The notes under the pieces were generated by a model that was not told the origin of the DNA, did not search any database, and saw nothing but the letters and a program-made list of their open reading frames with translations. A program made the translations under genes and the position numbers. From assembly GCF_902686445.1 (NCBI RefSeq), contig NC_062214.1, positions 88,454,738 through 88,518,737 on the forward strand: a stretch of DNA of 64,000 nt. The letters run 5' to 3'. The first letter of the stretch is position 1, and each line of letters starts with the position of its first letter. This DNA is from Sciurus carolinensis (Eukaryota > Chordata > Mammalia > Rodentia > Sciuridae). Below, one piece after another: positions 33,184-44,747 of the stretch.

Positions 33184-33412
33184 CTTGCCAGGTGTGGTGG
33201 CACACGTCTGTAATCCCAGCTACTCTGGAGGCTGAAGCAGGAAAATCTCAAGTTCAAAGCCAGCCTCAGCAACTGAGTGAAGGCCCTAAGCGACTTAGTG
33301 AGACGCTGTCTTTTAAAAGAAGGAAGGAAGGAAGGAGGGAGGGAGGGAGGGAGAGGAAGAGGGAGGGAGGGAGGGAGGGAGGGAGGAAGAAGAGAAAAGA
33401 AAAAAGAAAAAG
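33184..33412 (+). mobile_element. B1-like SINE with expanded purine tail
   Basis: The left half of a MEN-type element ('gtctgtaatcccagctactc', 'tcaaagccagcctcagcaac', 'agcgacttagtgagacgctg') lacking the ID half. It is followed by 98 nt of pure purine (33315-33412) built of GGAA, GGGA and GAAAA units. The microsatellite evidently expanded from the SINE tail. Confidence 0.88.
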
Positions 33413-33734
33413 CTCTCTGCCTCATCTTCCCCAACTTCAGGACAGAAGAACAAGGCTAGTCGTACCCTTCCCACCTCCCATGAATGGATGGACCTGAGAT
33501 AGATAGGAAACTCCCTTCTGGAAATGTGGTTTGGGGCCAAGTCACATCCTGTTCTGTCCTAGCCTCACCAGGCCTCCAAAATCAGCTTCCCATCTTCTCC
33601 CCTCAATCCTCTTGGTGCCCACAGCACACTCCCCAGAGACTCTGGCTCCTTTCTGTTGTAGCTCAGCAAGTGCACTGACTGGATGGAACAGTAGGAAGGG
33701 ACCACTCACAGCATGGTCCCAGCACCAGGAGCCC

Positions 33735-33880
33735 TGGGCTCTAGCCCCAATTCTGACTCACGATGGCACCCAAGCAGCCAATCCTCTCTGAGCCTCAGTT
33801 TCCTCCTCTGTACAGAGGCCGAATGATGTGATTCTACAGTCCTTCCTGAGCAAGCATTGAGTACAGAACCAGGCTGGCAA
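33735..33880 (+). repeat. MIR SINE
   Basis: Sense MIR: 'cctgggctctagccccaatt', 'ctgactcacgatggcaccca', 'tctgagcctcagtttcctcc'. Confidence 0.75.
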
Positions 33881-33989
33881 ATTCAAACCAAGTAGCTTGG
33901 ATTCAAGCTCCCTGCTCTTGGAACCTTCAGCGTGTCCACAGAGACCTCTCCCAGCAGATCGCCACCAGTCTGGGAAAAGAGCTCTTGGT

Positions 33990-34095
33990 TTGTATGTGGA
34001 GGCTCAGCTCGGCCACTTAACTGCGGGTGACCATGCCTCACTTCCCCAGGCCTCACATTTCCTCTATGTAAAATGGGAGGTCCTTTGAGGAGGTC
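33990..34095 (+). repeat. MIR fragment
   Basis: Sense MIR: 'ggccacttaactgcgggtga', 'ccatgcctcacttccccagg', 'tctatgtaaaatgggaggtc'. Confidence 0.7.
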
Positions 34096-34389
34096 CCAGA
34101 AAGGCCAGTTTTTACAAAACAACCACCACAAGAACAACAGTTTCTCAGGCTCTGCTTCTGGCCTGGGGGATGGAAAGCAGAGGTAGCCAAGAATAACAGT
34201 GGGCATACATGAGCCAGGTCCCTCCAGATCTTGTCCTAGGTCTCCAAATAGCCAATGCACCCCAAACCTGGCTAGTAGTGGGTGCTGTTGGTGAGCAAGA
34301 TGCAGAGCAGGAGCGTCTCAGAGAGTGGGGGGCAGGGCCACCCACCACCCTGCCTGTTCCAGGGCCTGAGCAATGTGGCCACAGAATAA

Positions 34390-34640
34390 CAATGGTGATA
34401 TTAATAACAGCCAGCACTTATGAATCACTTACCTTGCGCCTGGGATGGAAGAGCTTTATGTGAATTAACTCATTTAAACTTGGGTCGCCCTACCAGGGAG
34501 GTTCTGTTTTTGCCCCCTGATTCGCAAGTGAGGAAACCAAGGCAAGGGACATCAACTAGAATGCCCCAGGTCTGGCAGGAGCAGGTAGTGGCTGAGCTGG
34601 GATTTGAACCCAGCTGATCTGGCCCCTGTGTTCGCTGTAT
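34390..34640 (-). repeat. MIR SINE, nearly full length
   Basis: Antisense MIR: 'taataacagccagcacttat', 'aattaactcatttaaacttg', 'gtgaggaaaccaaggcaagg', 'gctgagctgggatttgaacccag'. One of the best-preserved MIR copies here. Confidence 0.9.
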
Positions 34641-37600
34641 GGGGCCATTGTGCGTGGGCTCTCTGAAGAACAGTACAGGATCCAGGAGGGATGCTCATCC
34701 CTGACTCCATGGCAAGCCTTCCTGTGGTTCATTGGCCCCCTCGCACCCCCCTCCCCCATACATACTCGGCAGTCAGGACCCAACTTAGGAGGACAGAACC
34801 TACATCCCATTGTTAACCCCCACCGCAGTCCCAGGAAGTGGCGATACTGGCTTTCTTTTTCCCTGTCCGGTTTGGGAGCTGGATCCGGTCAGTGCCCAGA
34901 CTTATGCACACTCCATCTGCCCAGAGCCGCGACTGGAAGGATGTGTCCCAGTGAGTTAACCCTCATTACCTCTGGGTGGGAGGGTTTGTAGTTTCCTCTT
35001 TATGCTTTTCTCTCAATCACTTGCATCAATTTCTATCAAAATAGTAAAGTTGCTTTAGAAAGCATTTTAGGGTCAAAACCAGGTCAGAACCCAGGTCCGT
35101 GGGCTCATATCCTGAGTTCTTCACCCTTCTCAGTCCATCTTACAGAGATAGCTGTGACCCTTGGGATGCGGCCAGGCAAGTCACTCCTCTAGGTGAGGCT
35201 GGGCACTCTCTGGAGGCAGAACAAGCTCCTGATGTCCCCAAGTCAAGGGTCTGCACCCCTGTGCTGCTCTAATTTGGTGGCAGCTTCTACCTTAGCAAAT
35301 TGAGGATCAGCCTTGGCAGAATAATTGGAGGCACTCTGAGAACCATGAAGCCATCAACCCATTTCCAGTGTCTTAAATTCCACACTACCATTTAATAATA
35401 ATTAAAAAATAATGATCATAAATAGTAATTGGGACAATTAATGGCTTTAAAAAAAAACTCTATATATTAAATTTTTGTGTAGGTACAGTGCCAGGGTGGA
35501 ACCCAGGGCCTCATGCCCACAGAGCCACATCCCCAAACCTAGATACTAAAATTTTGACAATGACCATATCTTGCTTTTTAGTAAGAAAAATGTTTTCAAA
35601 ATTATGAAATTGGCATAAATCCATGCTTTGATTCTTATCCCAGGGCATAAGGTCTTCTTTCTTTGTACCTCTTGTAGAAGCTCTAGGCTAGACACCTTCC
35701 TTATATCAATATTATGCTCATAATATCCTCCCAAGAAAGGGACTGTGATCTTCACTTTGGGGTCAGGGAAGGTGAACCTCTGAGGTCAAGATCAGAAGCC
35801 AGGAAGTCCCCAGCCTGGATTCACACTCAGGCCTGCCCGGCTCCCGGGTCAGGGCTGGCTCTCCCTGACGCTCTTCTCACTGCCCCTGTTCCTCACAGCG
35901 CATCTCCGCCTCACAGTACGAGGAGAAGGCCTTGCACCCACCAGACGCTCCCTCGGAACCTCTCAGCCTCTGCAAGTCCATTCCCCAGCCACTGTGAGAG
36001 GAACTGGTTAATGTCCCTTGCACTGGGATCCTATAAAATGCTTGGTCCAGCCTCTGTAATTAGAAGCACATTTCCGTGGCGCAGTGGTGCCCATGCCAGA
36101 CTGAGAGCTAACATCACGCTCCCATGGCCTGCCAGGAATACCCACCATGTAATTTCTGCCCTTTTGGCAGAAGGCATTCTTTGTCCTTCCCAAACCACAC
36201 AAAAATCCCCTCCAGGGGGGCAGGGCCCGCGCCCAAGAGTTCAGGACCAGCCTCCAAGACCTACAAGCGGGAGGGATGGACCCAGGGGAGGGAGGCAGAG
36301 CCCAGTAGCCCCAAGCTGGGCGCAGGACCAAAAACAGGGCACATGGGAGCAGTTGGGACCCAGATAATCCGGACCTGGAAGGGAGGCAATGCACTCTTCA
36401 GGACACCTCCCAGGACAGTCCCTCCCCATACCCATCCCCAAACAGGCTCCTCCACTAACAGAACTGTCCTGCCTAGAGTGGGCCCATTTTCTGTGCAAAG
36501 CTGTATGCTGAGAGTTGGAGGGAGTTGGGGGAGTCTCACATCGGGGGAGCCAACTTCCACTCATCAGGCCCCACCCTTCCTCACTGGTTCTCAAACAGGC
36601 CTATGAAGTTCACAGGTCAGACAGGGCTGTCCCATTTGACAGAACGAGAAGTAGAGGCCACAGAGCTGGAACTGGAAGCCATTGGCCTCTAAGTCCAGTG
36701 TTTTTCCTGATGGGACCCATCTGCCTAGAAAGACCTCAAGGCCAACATTTACCCATCTAGGAAAAAGGGAGCACCAAGAAAGGGCCAAGGCAGGGCTCTG
36801 AAGCCAGAGGCCGGCACTTGGTCTGCCCTGACCAATGCTTGGTAACCTGTACTTTGTGTTTTAAGGCTTTAGGCTCTGTATCTGTCTAATGGGGAAAATA
36901 GGGTTGAGGGTTATGCTTAGCACGCAGTGAAAGTTTGGTCTGTTAGTCATCATTATCAGTGAGCTATGGGAGAGAGAAAAGGTTTTGTCCTGCAAGCAGA
37001 GGGTCGATGGCTCTTTTTTGGGGAGCAGGGGTGAGTCTTTCTCCATAAGCTAACATTTTGACAATGACCTGAGTGTACACTACTATGTAGTAAATATATA
37101 TATATATTTTTTCAAAGTTATAAAATCAACAGAAGACCCAGTTTCAATTCCTGCCTCAGGGCATAAAAGTTTTCCTTTTTACATAAACAGCCTCACTGTC
37201 ATGTGGTCACAGGATATAAAGACCATCACCTTTTCACTGAGCTGAACATCCACCACGGAGAAAGAAGAGGTCACACTGCTAGCCCCACATTCCAGCAGCA
37301 ACAGAATAATCCTGCTGGTGTGTGCCCGCCTGGACAGGGTAGGCAGTCCAGGTGCTGGGGAGACGGGACAGCCATATTCTCACTCAGTTCCTGTTCTCAG
37401 TGATAGGAACAGCTGTGCTCCTGTGTTCTGGGCAAACAGCTAACCTAACCACTTCCCGGGTGCATCTTACTGACTCCTCATGGCTCCCCTCCAAGGTGTC
37501 CAGGTCTCCCCCAACAGCCCACCATGTGTCTAAATATTTAAAAATTATAAATGAGGCCAACAAATGTTTCACTGTCCTTCCCTCCTGCCTGGACAAATAC

Positions 37601-37737
37601 ACAGATGAAACTTCAGAATGACTGCACAGGCCAGACTCAAGTTTAGACTTCTCAAACAGAGTTCCTCAGCAAGACAGGTGTCAAGGGGAGAACTGGCCTC
37701 CTGTCCTCACCTCCCCCTTTTCTTTCTTTCTCTCTTT
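34641..37737. other. Unique sequence with MIR and ID traces
   Basis: No gene seen in about 3.1 kb. It includes antisense MIR at about 36590-36700 and a diverged sense MIR at about 36840-36960. The 217-codon frame at 35714-36367 and its opposite-strand partners have no domain or splice support. An A-box-like match at 36077-36087 has no B box. Confidence 0.45.
35474..35541 (-). mobile_element. ID SINE fragment
   Basis: Antisense ID remnant: 'cagtgccagggtggaaccca', 'gggcctcatgcccacagagc', 'cacatccccaaacc'. Confidence 0.6.
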
Positions 37738-37950
37738 CTTTTTTTTTTTTTTTTTTATTCTGGGGATTGAACTCAGGGGCTCTCAACCACTGAGCCACAT
37801 CCCCAGCCCCTTTTTTGTATTTTATTTAGAGACAGGGTCTCACTGAGTTGCTTAGGGCCTCACTAAGTTGCTGAGACTGGCTTTGAACTCGCCATCCTCC
37901 TGCTTCAGCCTCCTGAGTCACAGGGTTACAGGCATAAACCACCCCTTATG
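37722..37950 (-). mobile_element. MEN SINE
   Basis: Antisense composite with a TTTCTTTC/T-tract tail complement, 'attctggggattgaactcag', 'gagccacatccccagcccc', 'gagacagggtctcactgagt' and B1 half ending 'cagggttacaggcataaacc'. Confidence 0.92.
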
Positions 37951-39195
37951 CCTTCCTTTTCTTTCTAACCCTGCAACTGGATGCCCCAGGTTGGAATGGG
38001 TTAAAACTGTGCAGAGCAGGGCCGTCATCCCTATCTACAGAAAAAAAAAAAAAACCTTAAATGACAAGACTGAGGCTCAGGAAGTTCCATTCCAGGTTCA
38101 CAGGGACATAAGCCCAGAAAAAAGAGCTTCAATATAAAGCGGAAGAAGCTAAGCACTGAGGGGGGGTGGTGTCAGCTAGGGGATCTGGGAAGTGACTCTG
38201 AAGAAGCCGCATTTCAGATGGCCCTGGAGGGAGGGGAAACTTTGGACCAGGAGGAGAGGTGGGGAGAAATTTTGAGAGAAGTTATAGCACTAATAACTTA
38301 GAGGTGAGGATCTGTGGGCCCCGCAGGGAACAGCCCTTGTTTTCCGTTGGTCAGTGCTGGGGTTGGTGAAGGCCCGGCTGTGTGGCAGGAGAGGGGAAAG
38401 CAGAGGCCCAGAGGAAAAGCTGGGGAGTGTGGGGCAGCCGGGGCTGGACTTCCTGCTTCAGGCAGAGCCACAGCAGGGATGGGGGTGAGGCGAGCCAGGG
38501 AAGGAGATGGGAATATTTGGGAACATCTTCAGGAAGAAGAAGGGCATGTGGAGCCAGGGGTGTCCTCCCCTTAAGAAAGAGTCCTTCCTGCTGGGGACCT
38601 GCCCGAAGAGATGCTCCAGGCTGTGGTCTGCCAGGCCACCCAAGGACCAAGTCTCCTGCCCCAGAATGGAATGCCCCCCACACAGACCACACGGGGAGCT
38701 CTGAGGAGGGAACAGACACGCCACCTCCCCACACCCGCACACCAGGCTCTGTCCCCACTCTTACCCAGCCACTCGGCAAACACTTGTGGAGCTCCTGGCC
38801 ATTTCCCAAGCACAGGGAACACCCGGCCCTGCCCTCAGGGGCTAACCCGTCCCAAGGAGACAGAAAGGTACTCATAAATTAGAACCCTTCAGCTTGTCTC
38901 TCAGACTGTGCTCCCATGTGTACAACCGGCCTGAGGGAGCCAGGGTGACTGGTGCCCAAGAAGGAGGAACTCCTAGGAAGGACACATCAAGGGCAAAGGC
39001 CTGGGGGCCTGAGAGCACCCTGCATTTAGAGAGCCCCAGAGAGCTGCATCCTGGGCTGAAGCAGGTCGGGAGGGAGCAGGGCTGCTCAAGTGGATGGGGG
39101 GCAGGGGAGAGTAGGTGGCTTCCGAGGCCACACTAGGGACCAGAGACTGTCCCCTACACAGTGGGGAGTCATTTTACATAAATATAAATTTCCTT
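37951..39195. other. Unique sequence, overlapping long frames
   Basis: No gene supported. Four frames of 83-174 codons overlap on both strands at 38314-38882. Complete overlap in GC-rich DNA, no domain and no splice signals argue against coding. Confidence 0.5.
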
Positions 39196-39413
39196 CTTCC
39201 TTTCTCTCTTTCTTTCTGTACTGAGGATTAAACCCAGGACCTCACACGTGCTAGGCAAATGCTGTATCACTGAGCTTTATCCTCAGCCCCTTTAAAATTT
39301 TATTTTAAAACAGGATCTCACTAAGTTGCTCAGACTGGCTTCAAACTTGGATCTTCCTGCTTCAGCCTCCAGAGTCACTGGGATTACAGACCTGCACCTC
39401 CACACAGGGCCCA
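39196..39413 (-). mobile_element. ID plus B1-like composite SINE
   Basis: Antisense: tail complement 'ttccttcttcctttctctct', full-length ID 'tactgaggattaaacccagg' to 'gctttatcctcagcccc', then B1-like half 'aacaggatctcactaagttg' to 'gggattacagacctgcacc'. The ID half is of the free-ID type, longer than in typical MEN copies here. Confidence 0.85.
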
Positions 39414-41339
39414 TTATGGGGTTTTAACAAGGATGTGAAGGAAATAGATTTGCATTTTAGAGCTCAAATTTAGGACGGCCAAGGGGAGCCTGTGTGTGTA
39501 GGGCGTTGGGCAAGGCCAGGGGCAGGGGAAGCCTGTTGGGGAACAGGAGTCAGGGTCTTGATAAGAGGAAGTCTCAGCCCCTCAGGAATGGAGGGCTGTT
39601 CTGGCTGAGATGATACTGGGAAGACTAGAATCTCTAAGCTTGGTGACTGACTGTCCCGATAGGGAGGGGCAAGGACACCCAGATTCTACCTGGCCTTAGG
39701 TGGAAGTGAGCAGGCTACAGCAGGTCGTGGAGAGGTGGTGAGTTCCCTGTGGGAGCAGCTGAGTGGGGATGTTTGTGGGAGCCCTTAGAGAGGTGGGGTA
39801 CAGCCCCAGTCCTCCCCTCTGCCCTGACTCCATCGGCTCCTTCGCCCAACCTCCCACCCCTGGTCTTCTCCAAGTCTTTGCCAAACTATCCCAGAGCTAT
39901 CAGGGGCTTTCACTATCCCCCTTCCCTCGTCCCCTTTCCTGTGCCACCCCTGCTCCCAGCACTGTGGGTTTGACCCAGTCAGGTACACCTGGGGTCCCTG
40001 GGCAGGAAGCCAGGGGAACTCTGAGGGAGGCTAACCGCTCCCCCCTGGGGGAGTTCACAGGACTTTTGTGACATAGGCAGTGGTTAGAGGCAACCCCTTG
40101 CCGCCCCCCCCACCGTGGGACCCTTGGGATCCAGAGAAAAAAGAAAAACAAGAGGAGCCCACCCCCTCGCTCTGCCAGTTCAGACTCTCAGAGTGCCCAG
40201 CACCTCCTTAGACAACCTGCAGAGGAACCAGGATCATAATGCGTGACCCCATTACTCAGAGGAGGACACTGAGACCCAGAGAGGCCGGATGAACCCTCTT
40301 TGGTCTTAGCCTCCCCACCTCTCAAGGAAGAGGTTCCGTGGGGCTCAAAGAAGAGGGCAGGAAGGTGTCATGGTGCCAGCTCTGCTGCCCCTGTCCTTGG
40401 AGTCTGAGGCAAATTCTACCTGGCTGGTTTTGGTTTGTTCATCTCTAAGATGACCAGGAGGGACAGTGCTCCCTCCCAGAGACCACCAGGACCGAATGAG
40501 AACATGCACAGGACAGCCCAGGCCTGCACCAACACATCCGACTCCAGGGGAGGGCTCTTGTCACTCTTACACAGAAGCATTGCCTGGGCATTTGATAAAG
40601 AGAATAGATTCTTGGACCACTGTAGCATTTAGAAATAATATTAAAAATTCTTTAGAACCCCATAGTAAGTCTACAGCAGAACAGTTCCTGGGCCCTATCG
40701 TGCCCCCCCTCACCAGATACCCCCACCCAGACTGACCCTGGGAAAACTCTCCACAGGCCCCCGCCCTGGGCGAGTGCTCTCCCTGGCAAAAGGCAGGGGG
40801 TCACTTTCCCAGCAGTCGGAGCCCAGCTCAGCCGGGTGGGACGCAGTGGCGACAGCTGATAAGCCAGCCTGTTTAGTTCTGTCTGCCGCGGGCCTGGGGG
40901 AGACCGGAGCTCAGCCCAGGCGGCAGACAGTGTGGCTGTGGCCTCTTCCCTTTCCTAGGCCAGCTTGGTGCCCCTGGGGCTGGGACAGCCGATGCCGGGG
41001 GGTCCTCCAGCACTCCCTGGAATGAGCAGGGTGTGGGGGAGCACAGGCAAGGCTGTGGCCTTACATTATTTTATCTTATGGAATAGGTATTACATTCACT
41101 GGATTTAAAAAGTTCTACAGTCTGTCGCTTGTCTCCAGCACCTCCCAGGGTACGCCCCCTAGAGGCAACCCCTGTTGTAAGAGGAGACTGGTAGGTAAAC
41201 AAGCAAATATGCACACCTGCCTGTATATCCCTGCCACACTGCCCCTGCGTGTGCTCCCCCTGGCACTTGGGTGAGGGAGGGGGTCCCCACAAGTGCCCAG
41301 GTCTCTGGGCAGCTCTTGGTCCCTGTGTGCTGCTTGAGT
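39414..41339. other. Unique sequence with an E-box/GATA core
   Basis: No gene seen. An antisense MIR trace is at about 40230-40300 ('gaggacactgagacccagag'). Frames of up to 102 codons are unsupported. The GC-rich stretch at about 40760-41030 contains the E-box/GATA motif listed separately and is a candidate regulatory element. Confidence 0.45.
40853..40863 (+). promoter_or_regulatory. Overlapping E-box and GATA site
   Basis: CAGCTGATAAG fuses an E-box (CAGCTG) and GATAAG sharing one G. The usual TAL1-GATA composite has about 8-10 bases between the half-sites, so the overlap here predicts competition rather than joint binding. It lies in unique, GC-rich sequence. Confidence 0.35.
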
Positions 41340-41480
41340 CCTCATGGACCGCCAGTTCTGCATCCCTCTGCCTGGTATACTTTCCTCCTTTCCTCAGCTC
41401 CTCCTTTCAGCTCAAATGTCTTTTCTTCCTGATACTCCTCCCTTGCCTCATGCTTCCATGACGCTCTGAACTTCACCACG
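41340..41480 (+). repeat. L2 fragment
   Basis: Sense L2-like 3' region: 'ctctgcctggtatactttcc', 'tcagctcaaatgtcttttct'. Moderately diverged. Confidence 0.5.
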
Positions 41481-42224
41481 CCATCTTGGGCTGGCCTATT
41501 TAGTTGCTGATGCTCCCTTCTACTGCACAGTAGTGCCACCAACTTGTCTCAGTTTGCTGTGGACCTTACCAGTTCCAACACCAAGAAGCCCAGGCACAAG
41601 TGAAGAGGCCAACTGGTCAGCCAACTAGACACCAATGTCCCAGAGGTCAGGGAAAGGATCTGCCTCATCCAGCCCAATCTCCCTTAGCCCCTACTCCCTT
41701 CTGTAGCAGTTACTGTGCCGCCCTCCCAGCTGAGCACTGTAAACATAAAAACTCGTTTCATCTTCGAAACAACCCAGTGAAGCAGACAAAGGCTCCAGGA
41801 GGTTAAGACACCACCCCAAGGTCTGGGGGAAATCCTCCCCAGGTTGCCCGTGTTGGCCTGTGCCAGCTCCTGCAGAGGGAGGGCGTGGCAGGTAGAAGCT
41901 GACTGGGTCTGGAGAAGACACCTGACTTTAGCCTTGAGTAGCTAAAAGGCGGTCCCTGGGGACAGTATCCCACTCCTGATGCCCCAGTGCTTTGCTGCAA
42001 AGCTGAGAATTTTCTTTGCTATGGGCCGAGGGGGCAGGCTGGGAAAGGGAAATTAGGGGGGCAATAATCACTGTCCTCATCTTACAGGCACAGCTTAGAG
42101 AGGATTAATGACCTGGCTCCTAAAGGCCTAGAGCGCTGAAGGCTGTCCATTCATCAGGGACCGCCCCCCAAACAAAGCAAAACAAAACCCCACTGCACAC
42201 CCAGCTCCTCTCCAGCATGGAGTC
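41481..42224. other. Unique sequence with MIR traces
   Basis: No gene seen. Antisense MIR-like phrases occur at about 41735-41825 and 42080-42145. Confidence 0.45.
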
Positions 42225-42425
42225 TTGGGGCACTGGTGCTGACTCAACCCTCCTCCCTCTAGCTGTGTGTCCTTGGACAGGCTATCTAAACTCTCTGAGC
42301 CTCACTTTGCTCATCTGTGGTCAGAATCTTAATAGTATCTACTATAATACCTTATGGACTGAGACTTGTTGGTGGATTATATGAATTAATATGTATGTCA
42401 GGTGCTTAGAACCGTCAAGAGTTGA
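42225..42425 (+). repeat. MIR SINE
   Basis: Sense MIR: 'ctagctgtgtgtccttggac', 'aaactctctgagcctcactt', 'tcttaatagtatctactata' and a 'gaattaatatgtatgtcagg' tail. Confidence 0.88.
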
Positions 42426-42859
42426 CTGACATAATCTTGATCCTCAGGCTGGTCACTTTCTAGGTTGCCCTTCCTCCAACACTCCAAAGATTTTCCTGTC
42501 ACTCAGACTCAAAGGATTGCATGCTCCTCTGGGTGTATCTGAGACCACGGAGCACTCTGTACCTTAGAAGTCACAGCCTCATCTACCATTTCCAATAGAA
42601 GGACAGTGACCTGCCTGAGTATTCCCTGAGGGGCGGTTGCGTAGTAGCTCTAAGGAGGGATGAGGAGCACGGACTCAGGCGTGACTGACAGGTTTACACT
42701 CCTCTCCTCTTGGCTAGCGCCCTGCCTGGGCAGTGGCAGGTACTGTGGACCCGTCGCTTACCCCCTGCCTTTCCTAAGGACAGGGGCCAGGACCAGGAAG
42801 ACTGTGCCTTCCTGTCCCTCCTAAGTTGTTTTAAGCAAGTCACCAATTCAGTTGGGCTG

Positions 42860-42916
42860 GAAGTAAGGAAATAGGGAGAGAGAAAGGAAGGCAGGCAGGA
42901 AGAAGAGAAGGAGGAA

Positions 42917-43000
<84 letters not shown>

Positions 43001-43105
43001 GGGAGGGAGGGAGGGAGGGAGGGAGGGAGGGAGGGAGGAAGGAAGAAAGGAAGGAAGGAAGGAAGGAAGGAAGGGGAAGAAAAGAAAGAAATGAAATGAA
43101 GGAAG
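42860..43105 (+). repeat. Purine-rich compound microsatellite
   Basis: Successive (GAAA)n, (GA)n, (GGGA)n and (GGAA)n blocks. Positions 42897-43092 are an uninterrupted run of 196 purines. Such long polypurine tracts with mirror symmetry can form triplex (H-DNA). Phe/Leu/Ser-rich frames on the minus strand are translation of this tract. Confidence 0.95.
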
Positions 43106-43948
43106 AAAAAGAATGCTGCGCATCCTGTCAAAAACCAATGTGTGCAGCTGAGCAGAACTGGAGATTGGCATGTGACTCCGGTGGACTTATGGTGTCACCC
43201 ACTCAGATTGTGCTAAAGAGAGCTTCCCAAGGTAGCAAGCCCATCTCCCTGCCCTGGGTCTGCCCAGGCAGCCATGTACACAATTCACTCCATGGAAACC
43301 TAATACACTAAAACACTGAGGCGGGGTCCCGCCATCCAGACCAATCTGATTCTCACCCACATTCCTTGCAATCACTGGACACAAACACCCCGTGAAACTG
43401 CAGGGAGAAATATTCTGATGCTTGTTGTAAAAAATGTAAATGTTAGAGATGTCTAAACCTTAAAGTCCCTGTCAGCATACCCAATACTGGCCTGTCGTCT
43501 CCTATCCCTTCTACACATCGCAAACCCAGGCCATTTTTCACAAAAACGGAAGCACAGGTTATGGATCACCTTGCAACTTCTCTTCTTTGTTGGGTGGGAC
43601 CAAATTTATTTAGTTACACTTGTGCCCCAAACTATAACATCAACATGCACTGCTGCACCAAGCCAAGCATCACAGAGAGAAGGGGACCAAGAAATGGCTG
43701 CTCCTCTCTCCTCCCACCACTAGGAGATCATGGAAAAACTCAGGACTGGCTGGCAGGAATCTTTCCTCAAGCAGGAAAGAAAGAATTTGTATCCTTCCTA
43801 TGTGAGTTCTTACAAATTGAATGGAAAAAAATCAAACAATTAAAGAGTAGGCAAAATCTCTTGCTTTCTCTTGCTTTCACCCACTTTTCTTGAGGCTCAT
43901 GCAAATAGCCAACCTATTTACCCTGTGAAGGTGTGAAGGCTTACAGGA

Positions 43949-43952
<4 letters not shown>
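43106..43952. other. Unique sequence, no gene seen
   Basis: A 110-codon frame at 43561-43893 (+) begins after unique sequence but shows no recognised motif. Confidence 0.45.

Positions 43953-43992
<40 letters not shown>
43953..43992 (+). repeat. (AC)20 microsatellite
   Basis: Twenty uninterrupted AC units at the edge of an antisense old L1 block. Confidence 0.95.
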
Positions 43993-43994
<2 letters not shown>

Positions 43995-44422
43995 TTTGAA
44001 GTGCAAAATGAGATCATACTTGCACCCAATGCCAAAGATGCCTTTTTTAACTTAATAAAATATTACAGACAAGCCACAAGTCACTGCATGGAGATTCCAC
44101 GAGCTCATGCTTAGTAGTCTGTCATATTCCCCAGCATGGAGGCAACCAGTTATCCACTCTTAAAGGAGGACACGGAGATTGTCACTATTAACAACACAAC
44201 AGGGAAAACATCTTCTTATGGATAAAGAGTGGGGTGTTTTAGTCCAGGTTAAAGTTCTGCAAGTAGGGTCAAGGGCACATTTTTATTTTAATAGTTAGTG
44301 CTTGTTGGAAAATGGCATTTTGTTCCTACTTGGATTTGCACTTCCCCAGCATCAGGGAGGTTGGATGCTTTCCCCAGGTTTACATTTCTGTGCATTTCCT
44401 CTTTTGCGAAGTGGTTTTGCCC

Positions 44423-44628
44423 TCCCACCCCCGCAGGGAGCTGAACCCCTGAGCACTCTACCACTAAGCTACATCCCCAGCTCTTTCTATTTTATTTTTT
44501 ATTTTGACACAGGATCTCGCTAGGTTGCTGAGGGTCTTATTAAAATGCCCAGGTTGCCTTCCAACTTGAGACCCTTCTGCTTCAGCCTTCTGAGTCACTG
44601 GGATTACAGGCGTATGCCACTGTGGTTG
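44423..44628 (-). mobile_element. MEN SINE
   Basis: Antisense composite, diverged ID half ('ctctaccactaagctacatc'), B1 half 'gacacaggatctcgctaggt' to 'gggattacaggcgtatgcca'. It interrupts the old L1. Confidence 0.85.
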
Positions 44629-44642
44629 TTTTACCCATTTTT

Positions 44643-44747
44643 TATACCTTTATTTTATTTATTTATTTTGGGGCAGTGCTAAGGATGGAACCCAGTGCCT
44701 CTCACATGCTAGGCAAGCATTCCACCACTGAGCTAGAACCCCAGTCC
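44643..44747 (-). mobile_element. ID SINE with perfect target duplication
   Basis: Antisense ID: 'gcagtgctaaggatggaacc', 'tgctaggcaagcattccacc', 'gagctagaaccccagtcc'. TGTTTTACCCATTTTT is exact on both sides (44627-44642 and 44748-44763). Confidence 0.93.

Noticed and set aside
36077..36087. Perfect tRNA A-box consensus TGGCGCAGTGG
   Set aside because: No B box follows at a usable distance and no cloverleaf can be folded from the surrounding sequence.
35714..36367. 217-codon open frame on the plus strand
   Set aside because: Fully overlapped by opposite-strand frames in GC-rich DNA, with no domain or start context that stands out.
38314..38882. Frames of 166 and 174 codons on opposite strands
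   Set aside because: Mutual overlap over nearly the whole length indicates lack of stop codons in GC-rich DNA, not two genes.
42694..43171. 145- and 107-codon Phe/Leu/Ser/Pro-rich frames on the minus strand
   Set aside because: Translation of the purine microsatellite on its complementary strand.
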